The notes beneath the pieces were generated by a model, which saw nothing but the letters and a program-made list of their open reading frames with translations, was not told the origin of the DNA and made no database searches. Below, piece after piece: positions 1-8,896 of a DNA stretch of 64,000 nt. Made by a program: the position numbers and the translations under genes. Origin of the DNA: Flavobacteriales bacterium (GTDB taxonomy: Bacteria; Bacteroidota; Bacteroidia; Flavobacteriales_F; PHOS-HE28); assembly GCA_016703005.1 (NCBI GenBank), contig JADJCX010000031.1, positions 102,404 to 166,403 on the forward strand, read 5' to 3'. Positions within the stretch are counted from its first letter, which is position 1, and every line of letters starts with the position of its first letter.

Positions 1-210
1 ATGAACATGGGCCGATCGTTCATGAACATTGATCGATCGCTCATAAGCATTCACGACAAGTTCATAAGCAAAGCGCGATCGCTCACGAACATTGATCGAT
101 CGTTCATGAACATGGGCGGCAAGTTCATGAGCAAAGGCGCCATGTTCATGAACTTGGCAGGATCGTCAATGGGTTTTGCGCGATCGCCAGTGAACTTGTC
201 GCGCATGCAG
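1..210. repeat. 21-bp tandem repeat, ten units
   Basis: Ten head-to-tail copies of a 21-bp unit begin at positions 1, 22, 43, 64, 85, 106, 127, 148, 169 and 190, and the array probably starts before the window. The unit resembles ATGAACATTGRNCGATCGTT plus C. Units 2 and 5 differ at only two bases; units 1 and 6 share ATGAACATGGGC. CGATCG occurs in units 1, 2, 4, 5 and 9, twice as the octamer GCGATCGC. Because 21 is a multiple of three, the plus frame stays open and would read as heptads (MNIDRSL, TNIDRSF, MNMGGKF), but past the array that frame runs antisense through the helix-turn-helix of the neighbouring regulator, so I do not call it a gene. The last units overlap the 3' end of that regulator. 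Confidence 0.85.
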
Positions 211-921
211 ACGCACTATTTCACCAACCCTGCACGCACGGCCCACAGCCCCCAGGCCCATGCGCGACTTCAGCCCCAACAGTTTGCAGATGTTATAGAT
301 ATGACTGTCCACGGTGCGGGGCTTCAAGTTCAGGTTGGCCGCCGCCTGCGTGCTGTTGGGCTCCCGGTCGCTGATCGCTTCTCGATCACCTCAAGTGTCG
401 CGATGAGAGCAATGCGAGCGCCTCCTGGCGTTGCCGTTCTTCCTTGCTGATACCATCGGGGGGTTCTCCAGCATACAGCGGTGTACGCGCTCGGTTATGT
501 AGCAACCGTTGGTGCGCATCTGCTCCCACGGCCCGCACAAAAGGGGTTCCCATTGCCCTCCGTCTTTACGATGTAGCCGCGCGCGCCGAGGTGCATGGCC
601 TTCAGTATCCACTGGTCGCTATTGTTGAAGCTGAAAGCTATGGCAGGCAGGTCCGGCCACAGCTCCCGAAGTGCCGCGATCGTTTCGAAACCGTCCATGA
701 CGGGCATGCTCGGATCCACGAATGCCAAGTGTATCGGCCCGGCCTTCGGCAGCGTCCAATAGTTGACGCCCATCGGTGGCGCGCACAACCACCCGCACAT
801 AGGGCAAACGCTGCAGGACGGCCGCTATGCCATCCATTACAATAGGGTGGTCATCGGCCAAGGCCACATTGAAGATGGGCTGGTCGGGGTGCGCGGAAGA
901 TGCTGGCTTGGCTGTGGCCAT
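166..921 (-). pseudogene. Broken LuxR/NarL-type response regulator
   Basis: Reading down from ATG at 921, a receiver domain begins with ALADDHPIVMDGIAAVL (acidic pair at about residues 23-24). It then shifts frame near 730 to FVDPSMPVMDGFETIAAL, shifts again near 560, and continues with GISKEERQRQEALALLSS. A last shift near 390 leads into a LuxR-type helix-turn-helix: SDREPNSTQAAANLNLKP, then RTVDSHIYNICKLLGLKSR. The relic ends at a TGA at 166-168 inside the tandem repeat. The order receiver, linker, HTH and the total length (about 250 codons) match a normal NarL/FixJ regulator, so this is one gene with at least three frameshifts. No partner kinase is visible in the window. Pseudogene or an unusually error-rich stretch; I cannot tell which. 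Confidence 0.75.
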
Positions 922-1107
922 GGGGCGGGGGGTTAGACAAGTCTAACGCCGCCATGGGGCGATCACGGGTAGGCTGGGATGCTGGCTTTTGAGCGGGCGG
1001 ATGTGAAATACTGCGTGCCGCGCGGGCAATGGCGCAACGCAACCCCGCCCACCACCCCTGCGTAACAGGCCTTGTTTTCATGATGTTGGTTTTTGCGTTT
1101 TCACTCG

Positions 1108-1137
1108 CGGGGGCTTCGGCCCCCGTTGGTGTTTTTT
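1108..1137 (+). terminator. Orphan hairpin with UUCG tetraloop and T-tract
   Basis: CGGGGGC (1108-1114), loop TTCG, GCCCCCG (1119-1125), followed by TTGGTG and seven T. This is a textbook intrinsic terminator on the plus strand, yet no plus-strand gene is seen upstream; the next gene downstream (1234) starts after it. It could end a small RNA or close transcription arriving from the left. Confidence 0.6.
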
Positions 1138-1219
1138 TGGTGGCTGCTGTTGATGGGGTGTCCGACACCTGTTCGTAAGAAGTGGCCCACTGGGGAAGGT
1201 TTTCCACGCATCGCGCACC

Positions 1220-1227
1220 TACGTTCG
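1220..1227 (+). promoter_or_regulatory. Bacteroidota -7 box TACGTTCG
   Basis: TACGTTCG ends six bases before the lipoprotein ATG at 1234, implying a very short leader. It fits the TAnnTTnG series seen before other genes in this window. Confidence 0.45.
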
Positions 1228-1233
1228 CCGCCG

Positions 1234-1566
1234 ATGAACCGATACTCCCGCGCAGCTGTATTTCTACTGGTCGGCACCACGGCGTGCCGAAAGGACAAGC
1301 TGCGCGAAGTGGATTACATGGTGGGCTGCGCCTCGTGCGATGTCACCTACCTGAACGACGAAGGCACCACGGCGCAGCAGACCACCACCGGCTCGTGGAA
1401 GTATACCATGAAGGTGCCCGAAGGCCGCAACCTTTCGCTGAAGGCGGAGAGCAACAACAGCATCGGCGGTGTTACCGTTTCGATCCGCGTGGATGGCGAG
1501 CCCTTTCTTACGCAGACCAAGAACGACACCTTCGCCGTGGCCATGGTGGCGGGGTTGGTGCCGTAG
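1234..1566 (+). CDS. Small lipoprotein with MmpS-like beta-sandwich domain
   Basis: 110 residues from ATG 1234. The N-terminus MNRYSRAAVFLLVGTTAC is a short lipoprotein signal with the lipid-accepting Cys at about residue 18; a longer in-frame reading from 1093 would bury this signal, so the later start is preferred. The mature part (YMVGCASCDVTY, then GSWKYTMKVPEG, then VSIRVDGEPF, ending AMVAGLVP) looks like the MmpS/transport-accessory-like beta-sandwich lipoproteins common in Bacteroidota. A paired Cys (CASC) may form a disulfide. It stands alone, with a TACGTTCG promoter box just upstream. Role unknown; probably periplasmic-face or surface-anchored. Confidence 0.75.
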   Translation: MNRYSRAAVFLLVGTTACRKDKLREVDYMVGCASCDVTYLNDEGTTAQQTTTGSWKYTMKVPEGRNLSLKAESNNSIGGVTVSIRVDGEPFLTQTKNDTFAVAMVAGLVP

Positions 1567-1671
1567 CCTGTGGGCGCGCCGCGCGCAACACATTGCCACG
1601 AACGCACGATCCCCGCAGGCGGATCAATTGATCGCCCACGGGGATCGGCTAAATGAAAGCGTAGCAGCCGC

Positions 1672-1964
1672 CTAGCTGTTGCTGCCTTGTGGCGTCTTGG
1701 TATCGGTGCCGGTGTTCGTTGCATGGCGGTCGTTACCGAGGTAGTGCGGGCCGGATCGGGAACGCTGCCAGGGGCATTGTTCTTTCCGTCCTTGCGGTCA
1801 TCGGTCTTCGGCGCCTCGTGCTTGTCGGCCGTTGGTGCGCCCGGCAGTGGTTGCCCCGCCTTGTTGTTCGTAGTAGCGTCCGGCGAAGGCGCGTTCGTTA
1901 CCGGAACCTTGGTGTCCTGTGCACTGCTCTGGGTAGTGCTCTTGTTGTCGTTGGTGGTGATCAT
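1672..1964 (-). CDS. Thr/Asn/Pro-rich low-complexity protein, frameshifted
   Basis: From ATG 1964 the frame reads MITTNDNKSTTQSSAQDT and stays rich in T, N, P, K and D (for example PTADKHEAPKTDD, DGKNNAPGSVPDP). Near 1735 composition changes abruptly. Shifting by one base there restores the same style (NDRHATNTGTDTKTPQGSNS) and a TAG at 1672-1674, giving about 97 residues. The missing base would sit in a short G run (TCGGTAAC versus TCGGGTAAC). Without the shift the frame runs to 1347, antisense through the lipoprotein gene, which is unlikely. No signal peptide or known domain; likely a disordered hydrophilic protein. Confidence 0.4.
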
Positions 1965-2220
1965 GGTACCAGGTGTTTTTAGTGAGGAGCAGGTGGGTCC
2001 GCTTCCGGAACTTCCACAGGCTCTTGCCAGCTGTATCAACAAACCAGCGACCGCTTGCGACCGGCGCACCAACTGCTACCGACTTCGCTAAGTCTCAGGT
2101 TGTTCCCACTTGCGCAGACTTGGCCCAGCGTGGTTTCCCTTGGGGAAGGATCGGGGCGAGAGTGCCGCAAATGCGGGGAGCACAGAGACCGAAGTCAAAG
2201 GGGTAATCGTTGTTGACTAT

Positions 2221-2928
2221 CTAGTTGTCAATCCCTTCGGATTCATCATCGTGCGGAGGATCCAGGATGATACCCATATCTCGTAGGGCCTTGTTCACCC
2301 TCTGCTTGCCCTTTTTAGAACCACCTACCGCTATTTCAATGAGTGCCTTGAACTGATTCTCAAGCGTCTCTCGTTTTCGCGCCTCCTCACCAATTGCTGC
2401 TTTTGTTCGGGCATAGTCATTAATGAGTTCGTTAACGGGTGCTGCAACCCCATACCCCAAAGCCCGGGCGGCTTTTGCAACCTGTAGGGCCGCAGTACCC
2501 AAGTCACTATTCATTTCCACAACAACTCCTTGCTCTGACCTCAGCCGGAAAGCATCAATGGAAGCGCTCAATTCATGTTTCACATCCCACTCAAGGCGAT
2601 CCAAGGGTTTGTTCTTCAGATCAATCCCAAGTGATGCAAGCACATGAATATCCCTTTTCAAATACTCGGCGCTCGCCACGATAATTGGGTTAAAGAGCAT
2701 GTGGATCATGTCGTCATCCTCAATACCAATTCCGCAGACTAATGATGCTAAGGTCGAAAGCCCCCTTGTCGGGATATGAACCCTTCCCTTATTCCCCCAA
2801 AGTTCGTGGCCTTGGATATACCTGAACGCGCGGTCATCACTAACCAGATAGCCCTTTGCCTTACTCGTAACATCACTTCCCATCGCGGCCAGATGGAAGA
2901 TCATCCTCACATCCGATGTTACCCGCAT
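2221..2928 (-). CDS. C-terminal part of a PIN-like protein (probably broken gene)
   Basis: 235 residues with no start-site support: it opens mid-domain with DVRMIFHLAAMGSD, KAKGYLVSDDRAFRYIQ, a pattern typical of the C-terminal half of PIN nucleases, where an Asp follows a hydrophobic strand (YLVSDD). The rest is helical and charged and ends in an acidic tail (PPHDDESEGIDN). Bridging sequence at 2930-3110 in a shifted frame (NPMDYLRHVLGRRLSI) joins it to the PIN-like piece at 3102-3581. Base composition of this block (2.2-4.7 kb) is visibly lower in GC than the rest of the window, which suggests horizontal acquisition. Confidence 0.5.
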   Translation of the reverse strand: MRVTSDVRMIFHLAAMGSDVTSKAKGYLVSDDRAFRYIQGHELWGNKGRVHIPTRGLSTLASLVCGIGIEDDDMIHMLFNPIIVASAEYLKRDIHVLASLGIDLKNKPLDRLEWDVKHELSASIDAFRLRSEQGVVVEMNSDLGTAALQVAKAARALGYGVAAPVNELINDYARTKAAIGEEARKRETLENQFKALIEIAVGGSKKGKQRVNKALRDMGIILDPPHDDESEGIDN

Positions 2929-3101
2929 CTGTTTTCCTCATCGACCCGATAGCCTGCTTTTGTCGCGTTTGCTCTTTATTATAGAGAATCGACTCTTCAA
3001 GCAGTGCAATCGGTGCTCCTCCTCTGGAACAGATGTGAGATTTTGCACCCTGATGGAGAGTCGGCGACCAAGGACATGCCGGAGGTAGTCCATCGGATTT
3101 T

Positions 3102-3581
3102 TCAGTCGTAGTACTTCGCCCAGTATTGGTTCGCGTTGAGTTCAATGCCATTATTAACTCCGTAATAGTACCCGCGAACAATAGCGTGCCAGACAGTCTC
3201 TTCAACTGCGGCAACGGGCAATCGCAAAAGCGTTGTTGAGAATAGATTAAAAGTGCGATCTGCTCGCGAAATGTGTAGGAGAACCTCGTCCATCACATGA
3301 TGGCTCACTACTACACTGATTCCAGCCTTTTGAAGACTTCTTAGAGCCTTCAATAGTGGCCGGTGCTCGGGCAATTCTTCCACTAACAGACCAAGCACGG
3401 CATCCGTATCTAGGGCAATGCAACTGCGCTCCATTACGGCCTGCTGCCATCGCCTTCCGACGGGATCGATATTTCTAATGGCTAAGGCCGCGTGTGAGCG
3501 CACCAGAGGCAAACAGCATGACCTTTTCCTTGTCTTGAACAAATGATGCAAATGCAAGCACCGCGCATCGTGCAACATCAA
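3102..3581 (-). CDS. PIN-like domain, N-terminal part (probably broken gene)
   Basis: The convincing portion starts at about residue 45: MERSCIALDTDAVLGLLVEE carries the first PIN acidic residues (D58/D60), and VVSHHVMDEVLLHI carries the second conserved acidic site (D98 or E99). It ends YWAKYYD just before a frame change into the 2221-2928 piece, which supplies the remaining Asp. The first 40 residues in this frame look like noise; a third frame gives LDVARCAVLAFASFVQDK, a better match to coding style. PIN domains are metal-dependent RNases, often toxins or defence effectors. The likely original gene spans 2221-3600 or longer. Confidence 0.5.
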   Translation of the reverse strand: MMLHDARCLHLHHLFKTRKRSCCLPLVRSHAALAIRNIDPVGRRWQQAVMERSCIALDTDAVLGLLVEELPEHRPLLKALRSLQKAGISVVVSHHVMDEVLLHISRADRTFNLFSTTLLRLPVAAVEETVWHAIVRGYYYGVNNGIELNANQYWAKYYD

Positions 3582-3928
3582 GTGAAGGTCACGACCATAA
3601 TTGTCGCAACATCGCCTTCCTCTGTGACATTTGATGAAGCAAGTTGGGTCGCATCGGTAAGTGGGCCAGCGGCTCTTATGAGAGACAATACGGCACGGCG
3701 CAGATTCCGATCAAGATAACCACATGCAGCGTCACTGAGTTTTCGCTCGCATACACAAGCCGCATGTATTGCGGAGTACAATGCTTGATAAGCGTTCTTT
3801 GATAATTCGGAAGCCTCAACAAACTTCTCCAGAAGCGCTTCCTTACAAACGTCCTGGGTACCGTGGCTTTCACAGAAACCTTGTCGGACAAGCGCGTCAC
3901 AAGCCGATGCAATCCGATGCTCATCCAC
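3578..3928 (-). CDS. Hypothetical helical protein between nuclease fragments
   Basis: 116 residues starting with GTG at 3928; the start overlaps the stop of the upstream Mrr-like frame (GTGGATGA), so it is either translationally coupled or the continuation of the same protein after a one-base shift. The sequence is helical (ACDALVRQGFCESHGTQD, LEKFVEASELSKNAYQAL, LDRNLRRAVLSLIRAAG) and ends at VVTFT, where a further shift would lead into the PIN-like frame. No recognisable domain of its own. Best read as the linker region of a composite nuclease gene. Confidence 0.45.
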   Translation of the reverse strand: MDEHRIASACDALVRQGFCESHGTQDVCKEALLEKFVEASELSKNAYQALYSAIHAACVCERKLSDAACGYLDRNLRRAVLSLIRAAGPLTDATQLASSNVTEEGDVATIMVVTFT

Positions 3929-4655
3929 GATCGCCCGGCAATAATTGATTCACGGGGTCAAGTAGGTTGGCTTTCTCCGCTTGCCCGCCCAAACCTGCAA
4001 TCACAGCGAGAACCGTTTTTTCAAACAGAGTGCTTCGCGTCAGCCTTGCATGCGGGGAGAAGACAAACGAACCTAAAGAGGCTAGGAGAGCATGCCTGAG
4101 GCGAGAATCCGTCAATTCAAGCGGGTCAGGGGAGTCTAGCAGTGTGATTAGTTGTTCTCGGGCACTGCCGAAGAATCGGGCGTAAATCCTCGATCCAGGT
4201 TTACTCAACTGCCCAATGAGATAATCATCGCCCCTGACCTCTAGCGTAACTCCACTCCCTTTCGCTTCACTAATCATCTCTCTTCTCAGCTTACTTAAAA
4301 CCGGATGCCGAGTAAGGAAAACGAGATGCTCACACGTATTGCCTGTCTCAGCAAGTCGGTCTATTGTCAATTTGACCTTACTCCGCAAAGCGACGTTGGA
4401 AGTAATTTGGACAATAGTTCTTACTCCGGTCCCACCCCTAAAGAAACTTTCGTTCACAGCGTCAATACCTTCATCACCGGTTCCTCCAATTTTCTGTAGA
4501 GACGGGAAATCGTCGGCGACAAGTACAGCGTATGCAAGCTTCTCAAATTGCCCCCAATCGATAGGTTTCGAAATAGCGTCCGCGACAACATCTCTTTGAC
4601 CCATCTTACTTTTTCGTATAGAGCGAAGGTATTTCCTGCTGGAGTACCAATTCAC
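3921..4655 (-). CDS. Mrr-like restriction endonuclease-fold protein
   Basis: 244 residues; an alternative start is the internal ATG at 4604 (MGQRDVVADAIS). WGQFEKLAYAVL followed by GGTGDEGID (residues 57-65) and a strand IVQITS (81-86) is the layout of the Mrr-type PD-(D/E)xK catalytic core, where GxGDxGID gives the Asp and QxK completes the site. Here the expected Lys is Thr85, so activity is doubtful. The downstream part (GNTCEHLVFLTRHPVLSKLR, LIGQLSKPG) fits a Rossmann-like continuation. It heads a run of minus-strand fragments reaching 2221 that together may represent one Mrr-linker-PIN protein of about 800 residues, a plausible defence or nucleic-acid-surveillance gene that has decayed. 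Confidence 0.55.
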   Translation of the reverse strand: MNWYSSRKYLRSIRKSKMGQRDVVADAISKPIDWGQFEKLAYAVLVADDFPSLQKIGGTGDEGIDAVNESFFRGGTGVRTIVQITSNVALRSKVKLTIDRLAETGNTCEHLVFLTRHPVLSKLRREMISEAKGSGVTLEVRGDDYLIGQLSKPGSRIYARFFGSAREQLITLLDSPDPLELTDSRLRHALLASLGSFVFSPHARLTRSTLFEKTVLAVIAGLGGQAEKANLLDPVNQLLPGDRG

Positions 4656-4887
4656 CGAAAGATTTCGCGGCTAATGGACGACCACGCGCTCGGTCACTCC
4701 CCAATTGCCGTCACAGCCCCATAGCACGACATCATATAGTCAGTGTGCCTCGCATTGCCCGCCCGCCCGTAACCTTTGGCCGCACCTGCCCTTCGCTGAA
4801 TGACGCTTCAGGCAACCAAATCGTAACGGCTATGTTTGGCCAAGGCGGCCTTAGGTGAACACATCACTCCTCGCGTCACCTCTCACC

Positions 4888-5820
4888 ATGAAGCATCTCG
4901 CTCTCGCCGCCACCATGTTGTTGCTCTGCCCCAACCGTTGTGCGCCCAGTGGGATGTCAACGACTATGAAAGGGCAAGGAGATAACGCCGGAAGTGATGA
5001 CGGCACTCAAGGCCACCACCACAATCTTCTTCTACCGCACGGGCGACGAACCGCGCAAGGCCGATTGGCAGAAAGCGTTGAGCGCGGTATGGAAGGTCAC
5101 GCCGCTGGAAATGCAGCCCTACTCGGCGTATGCCTCATACGCCGCCGAAATGGAAAAGCCCAGCGGCCACTCCTTCCTCACCATCGATAACAGCTTGGAT
5201 GAGTTCGGCATCACCACCACCTTCCTGCAGCTGCGTCTTCCGTGGACGGAGAAGCAGAACATCAACGGCAAACGCACCATGTGGAAGGAACTCGTGCGTA
5301 TTCCTCTGGACAATTCAATGGAGACCTTGGCGATGAAGGGCGGCATCGAGGACGACTATCTCTACGGCGCGGCCGTGATCGGAATTGGCAGCCGTACATC
5401 AGCCAACCTGCTGCGGCCCGTGAGCAAGTTGCTCGCCGAGGAACGGAGGTGCATTGGATAGCGCCGCACCACGATGAAGCCCTCTTCAAGAAAGCTTACC
5501 GCGATTCGATGGTGGTGATCGACTATTCCTTGGAAGTGTGGGTGACAAGTTGGGCCGCATGGATTGGAGAAGCCCAAGAAAAGTCCGTTATCGTTCTGCA
5601 CGCGGCGTATGAAGCCGATCGCGCCGGAAGCGCTGGACGCCATGCTGGCCGATAGGCCGAGCCCGCGTTCCACTATGTTGTTTCGGCGCGCTATGGCACG
5701 CGCAAATTGCTGTGGGTGCAGAGCAGCAAGGATGGCGAAGCCGTGTACTTCGGTTGGAACAACATCGGCTACACGGTCGAGATGTTCGAGGACATGTGCA
5801 AGATCGCCAAAGGCGACTAG
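4888..5820 (+). pseudogene. Broken secreted protein of unknown function
   Basis: ATG 4888 opens a signal peptide (MKHLALAATMLLLCP). A one-base shift gives PLCAQWDVNDYERAR, the expected cleavage region and mature start. A second shift at a missing G near 4978 gives EITPEVMTALKATTTIFFYR, which runs to a TAG at 5459-5461. Further pieces follow in other frames: KKAYRDSMVVIDYSLEVWV near 5490-5545 and ARYGTRKLLWVQSSKDGEA to a TAG at 5818-5820. At least four shifts are needed to link them. No domain recognised. The gene directly precedes the acetyltransferase at 5828. Confidence 0.6.
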
Positions 5821-5827
5821 CGCCACA

Positions 5828-6292
5828 ATGGAACAGGCAACGTACCGCACCTACCGCACCGACGCCACCGATCCCGCATTACGCGCACTGGTAGTTGAGT
5901 TGGACAAAGACCTCGCGATACGCGACGGAAAGGACCACGCGTTCTTCGCGCAGTACAACGGGCTCGATCAGATCAAGCATGTGGTGGTGGTGATGGAAGG
6001 AGAAGTGCCCGTGGGCTGCGGTGCCTTCAAAGCCTTCGGCGATGGGGTGGTGGAGGTGAAGCGTATGTATGTGCCACCGGCGCACCGGCAACGCGGCATC
6101 GCCTCGTTGGTGCTGCGCGAGCTGGAACGATGGGCGCACGAGCTGGGCCACCAGCGCTGTGTGCTGGAGACCGGCGAGAAACAACCGGAGGCGATCGCGC
6201 TCTACACCAAGCGCGGTTACCGCGTGATCCCCAACTACGGGCAGTACGTGGGTGTGCTCAGCAGCGTTTGTTTCGAGAAGGAGGTTGGGTGA
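5828..6292 (+). CDS. GNAT family N-acetyltransferase
   Basis: 154 residues from ATG 5828. The acetyl-CoA binding signature is clear: VVEVKRMYVPPAHRQRGIAS, with the R/Q-x-x-G-x-G/A loop RQRGIA, then helix LVLRELERWAHELG. The last strand (HQRCVLETG, EAIALYTKRGYRVIPNYG) is the usual GNAT C-terminus, in which EAIxLYxKxGY packs against the cofactor. The substrate cannot be inferred. It lies directly after a broken secreted-protein gene and converges on the DUF2490 gene ending at 6308, only 15 bases away. Confidence 0.85.
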   Translation: MEQATYRTYRTDATDPALRALVVELDKDLAIRDGKDHAFFAQYNGLDQIKHVVVVMEGEVPVGCGAFKAFGDGVVEVKRMYVPPAHRQRGIASLVLRELERWAHELGHQRCVLETGEKQPEAIALYTKRGYRVIPNYGQYVGVLSSVCFEKEVG

Positions 6293-6307
6293 GGGTGTGG
6301 GATCTAG

Positions 6308-7087
6308 CTACTCCCCGCGCAGATCCAGATTGTAGACGAGGCCCACTTGCAAGGTGTGGTTGCGCTCCGCGCGAATACCATCGGCCTTGAATACATATTG
6401 GTTGAGGTAGCCGAGCTGCACGTTCACGTTGGTGTTGAAACGCCAGCCGAGCGCGGCGTACAGGCGGTTCTGGTCCAACACGTTGGCGCCCACATGCTGG
6501 CCGAATTGAATGAATACTTCATCGTACACCGCCAGGAAGAGCGTGTTGTTCAGCAGCTCTTTGCGGCTCAGCGGCACGGTTACCATGAAGCGGTAGCGCG
6601 CGCGCTGCTTGAACTGGTGACCATCGGCCACGGTGCCGCCCTCGCCATCGGGTATGCGCTGTTCCATGAAGCGTTGCTCCAACCGGAAACGGTGTTGGAA
6701 CTGCGCGCGCCAAGCCGATTGTGCCAGCAGGAACTGCTGCCAGATGCGGTGCTCGTTGAACCGGTAGGCGATGGGTTGCTCGCCGTACGGAAAGCTCGCG
6801 ATCCACCCATAGCCCGCGCTGATCATGGGGCCTGCCGGTGTGTAGTAGTCCGCACCCACGCGCACCACCGATTGCTGCCAGTGTTCGACACCATCGTGCC
6901 GACGCCATTGCCCTTCGGTGTGCACGCCCCAGTGCTTGGTAAGGCGGTGGTTGCCGTTGTACATCACCCAGGCGTTCCGCTGATCGGCCACGGGATCTTG
7001 CGCGTGCACGCGCCGTGCGCATGCCATGGCGAGCAACACGCACACAATGCTGCCGAAGAGCCGGTATCGAATGGATGATGCGGGCAT
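6308..7087 (-). CDS. DUF2490 outer-membrane protein
   Basis: 259 residues from ATG 7087. Signal peptide MPASSIRYRLFGSIVCVLLA with cleavage after VHAQ. The mature part starts DPVADQRNAWVMYNGNHRLT and continues in alternating amphipathic strands (GVHTEGQWRRHDG, ISAGYGWIASFP, LAVYDEVFIQFGQ, LYAALGWRFNTNVNVQLGY) to a final strand ending VYNLDLRGE. This is the DUF2490 pattern, a predicted small beta-barrel of unknown function in Bacteroidota. It is divergently oriented to the Fn3 gene at 7161 with a 73-bp intergenic region that is duplicated almost unchanged at 8824-8896. Confidence 0.8.
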   Translation of the reverse strand: MPASSIRYRLFGSIVCVLLAMACARRVHAQDPVADQRNAWVMYNGNHRLTKHWGVHTEGQWRRHDGVEHWQQSVVRVGADYYTPAGPMISAGYGWIASFPYGEQPIAYRFNEHRIWQQFLLAQSAWRAQFQHRFRLEQRFMEQRIPDGEGGTVADGHQFKQRARYRFMVTVPLSRKELLNNTLFLAVYDEVFIQFGQHVGANVLDQNRLYAALGWRFNTNVNVQLGYLNQYVFKADGIRAERNHTLQVGLVYNLDLRGE

Positions 7088-7160
7088 GAGGGAGGGCGAA
7101 ATTATCCGCGGCATAACCGCGCCAGTGGCAACCCGGATACCTTGCTGCGTCTTGCGTGAA
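7088..7160. promoter_or_regulatory. Divergent intergenic region, first copy
   Basis: The segment between the DUF2490 and Fn3 genes, containing TTATCCGCGGCATAACCGCG and CAGTGGCAACCCGG, recurs at 8824-8896 with few changes. Its conservation together with the flanking coding ends marks it as part of the duplicated unit and as the likely divergent promoter. Confidence 0.5.
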
Positions 7161-8520
7161 ATGTTGAGCAAACCACTTCGTTGCTTGGCCCTTGGACTGT
7201 TGCTCCTGAGCGCCACCAGCGCTTCGGCGGTGGATGCGCCCACGCTCACTGCTCCATGCGGCGGCATGTACGACCCGGCCGTTGCGATCATGCTCCTCTG
7301 GAATTCGGTGCCCAGTGCCGACAGCTACAACGTGCAGGTGAGCATGGATCCCAATTTCACCTGGCCTGAGATCAACCTGCCGGCATTCGGCAGCAGCATG
7401 ATGGTATCGGGCTTGTACTTCGACGCCCTTTACCACTGGCGCGTGCAAACAGTCGACGGTGGGGTGCTGAGCGCTTGGAGCACTCCATGCGTTCACCACC
7501 ACTACGCTACCAGCCCCGACCGCCCCGCTGTTGTATTTGCCGACCAACGGTTCCTCGGGACAAGGCACAAGCGTATTTCTACAGTGGACGTTCATTCCGG
7601 CCACGGCCATCGAAGTACAGGTGAGCACCGATGCGTTGTTCATGAACCCCATCATCATCAATACGCAGGGACAGTTCGTAACGGTGAACGGGCTTACGAA
7701 CGGCCAGACCTATCACTGGCGCGTGCGCGGGTCCAACATCGGCGGCACTGGTCCATGGAGCGATGTATGGACGTTCTCGGTGGGTCCGGCTTTTACGTCC
7801 ATCACCCTGCGCATGCTGCTGCATGGTCCGCTGAACACGGGCACGCTGTTGATGAGCGATGGGCTTCGTGCGGCCGGACTTGTTCCTGCAATGGAACCCT
7901 ACACGGCATTGGGCTGGACACAGCTGGCCAATGCAGGGGCCACGGTGGGCGGTGGTGTGCTGGCCACTTCCGGAAACAACGCGGTGGTCGACTGGGTGCT
8001 GCTCGAAGGGCGCCATGCCACAACCAACGCCGTACTCACGCGATGGGCTCTGCTGTTGCAGCGCGACGGTGATGTAATGATGCCCAGCGGGGCGGCCCTC
8101 AGCTTTGCTCTCCCCGCAATACAGATGAAGCTGGCCGTGCGCCATCGCAACCACTTGGGCGCCATGTGTACCACGGTCTTCAACAGCAATGCTAGCATCA
8201 CGCTCGACTTCTCGTTGATAACAACACCCATGTACGGCACCGACGCCACAGCCGCAGTCGCCGGGGTGCGCGCGTTATGGAGTGGTGATGCCACCGGTAA
8301 CGGCGAGTTGAAATACATCGGTGGCGGCAACGACCGCGACCCCATCCTTGTGGCCATCGGCGGCAGCACCCCCACCAACACCGTCAACGGCTATCGCTTG
8401 GAGGATGTGAATTTGGACGGGGTGGTGAAGTACACCGGTGCGAACAACGACCGCGACCCGATCCTGACCAACATCGGCGGCAGCACGCCCACCGCAGTGC
8501 GCTTGGCGCAGCTGCCTTGA
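7161..8520 (+). CDS. Secreted Fn3-repeat protein with NDRD C-terminal module, frameshifted
   Basis: ATG 7161 opens a signal peptide (MLSKPLRCLALGLLLLSATS). Two Fn3-like domains follow: SADSYNVQVSMDPNFTWPEI ... YHWRVQTVDGG, then ATAIEVQVSTDALFMNP ... TYHWRVRGSNIGGTGPWSD. Between them, near 7490, one base is missing; restoring it gives AFTTTTLPAPTAPLLYLPTN and a continuous protein of about 452 residues. The C-terminal 230 residues (RMLLHGPLNTGTLLMSDGLR ... AVRLAQLP) match the paralogue at 8897-10240 and the end of the delta-60 protein at 45730. They carry two segments of the type GNGELKYIGGGNDRDPIL and DVNLDGVVKYTGANNDRD, which resemble dockerin/EF-hand-like calcium loops. Probably surface-exposed; no T9SS domain of the usual type is seen. 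Confidence 0.8.
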
Positions 8521-8566
8521 GGCGGAGTAATCGGGTCTGCACGGGTCCGCCCCGCAGCTTATCGCC

Positions 8567-8823
8567 TCACAAAGCGCGCAGTGCGTATCGTCCCAACGCG
8601 CACCATCGATTGCTGCCAATGCTATAGACATCGTGCCTGCGCCATTGCCCTTCGGTGTGCAGCCCCAGCGATCGGTGAAGCGGTGGTTGTCGTTGTACAT
8701 CACCCACGCGTTCCGCTGATCGGCCACGGGATCTTGCGCGCGTGCCGGTTGTGCGGTCGCCATGATCAGCCACATGCACACAATGCTGCCGAAGAGCCGG
8801 TATCGAATGGATGATGCGGGCAT
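8567..8823 (-). pseudogene. Truncated duplicate of the DUF2490 gene
   Basis: ATG 8823 starts a near copy of the DUF2490 protein N-terminus: MPASSIRYRLFGSIVCMWLI, then AQDPVADQRNAWVMYNDNH. After DRW a one-base shift is required to continue GLHTEGQWRRHDV, and the homology then stops (a TGA lies at 8567). The barrel is missing entirely. It is the divergent partner of the second Fn3 gene and shows where the duplicated segment ends. Confidence 0.8.
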
Positions 8824-8896
8824 GAGGGAGGGCGAAACTATCCGTGGCATAACCGCGGCAGTGGCAACCCGGGTACCTTGCTGCGTCTTGCCGAAT

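Noticed and set aside
1..450. A plus-strand reading frame of heptad repeats
   Set aside because: Its second half is antisense to the helix-turn-helix of the regulator relic, and the repeat is explained by a 21-bp DNA period. Kept only as a repeat.
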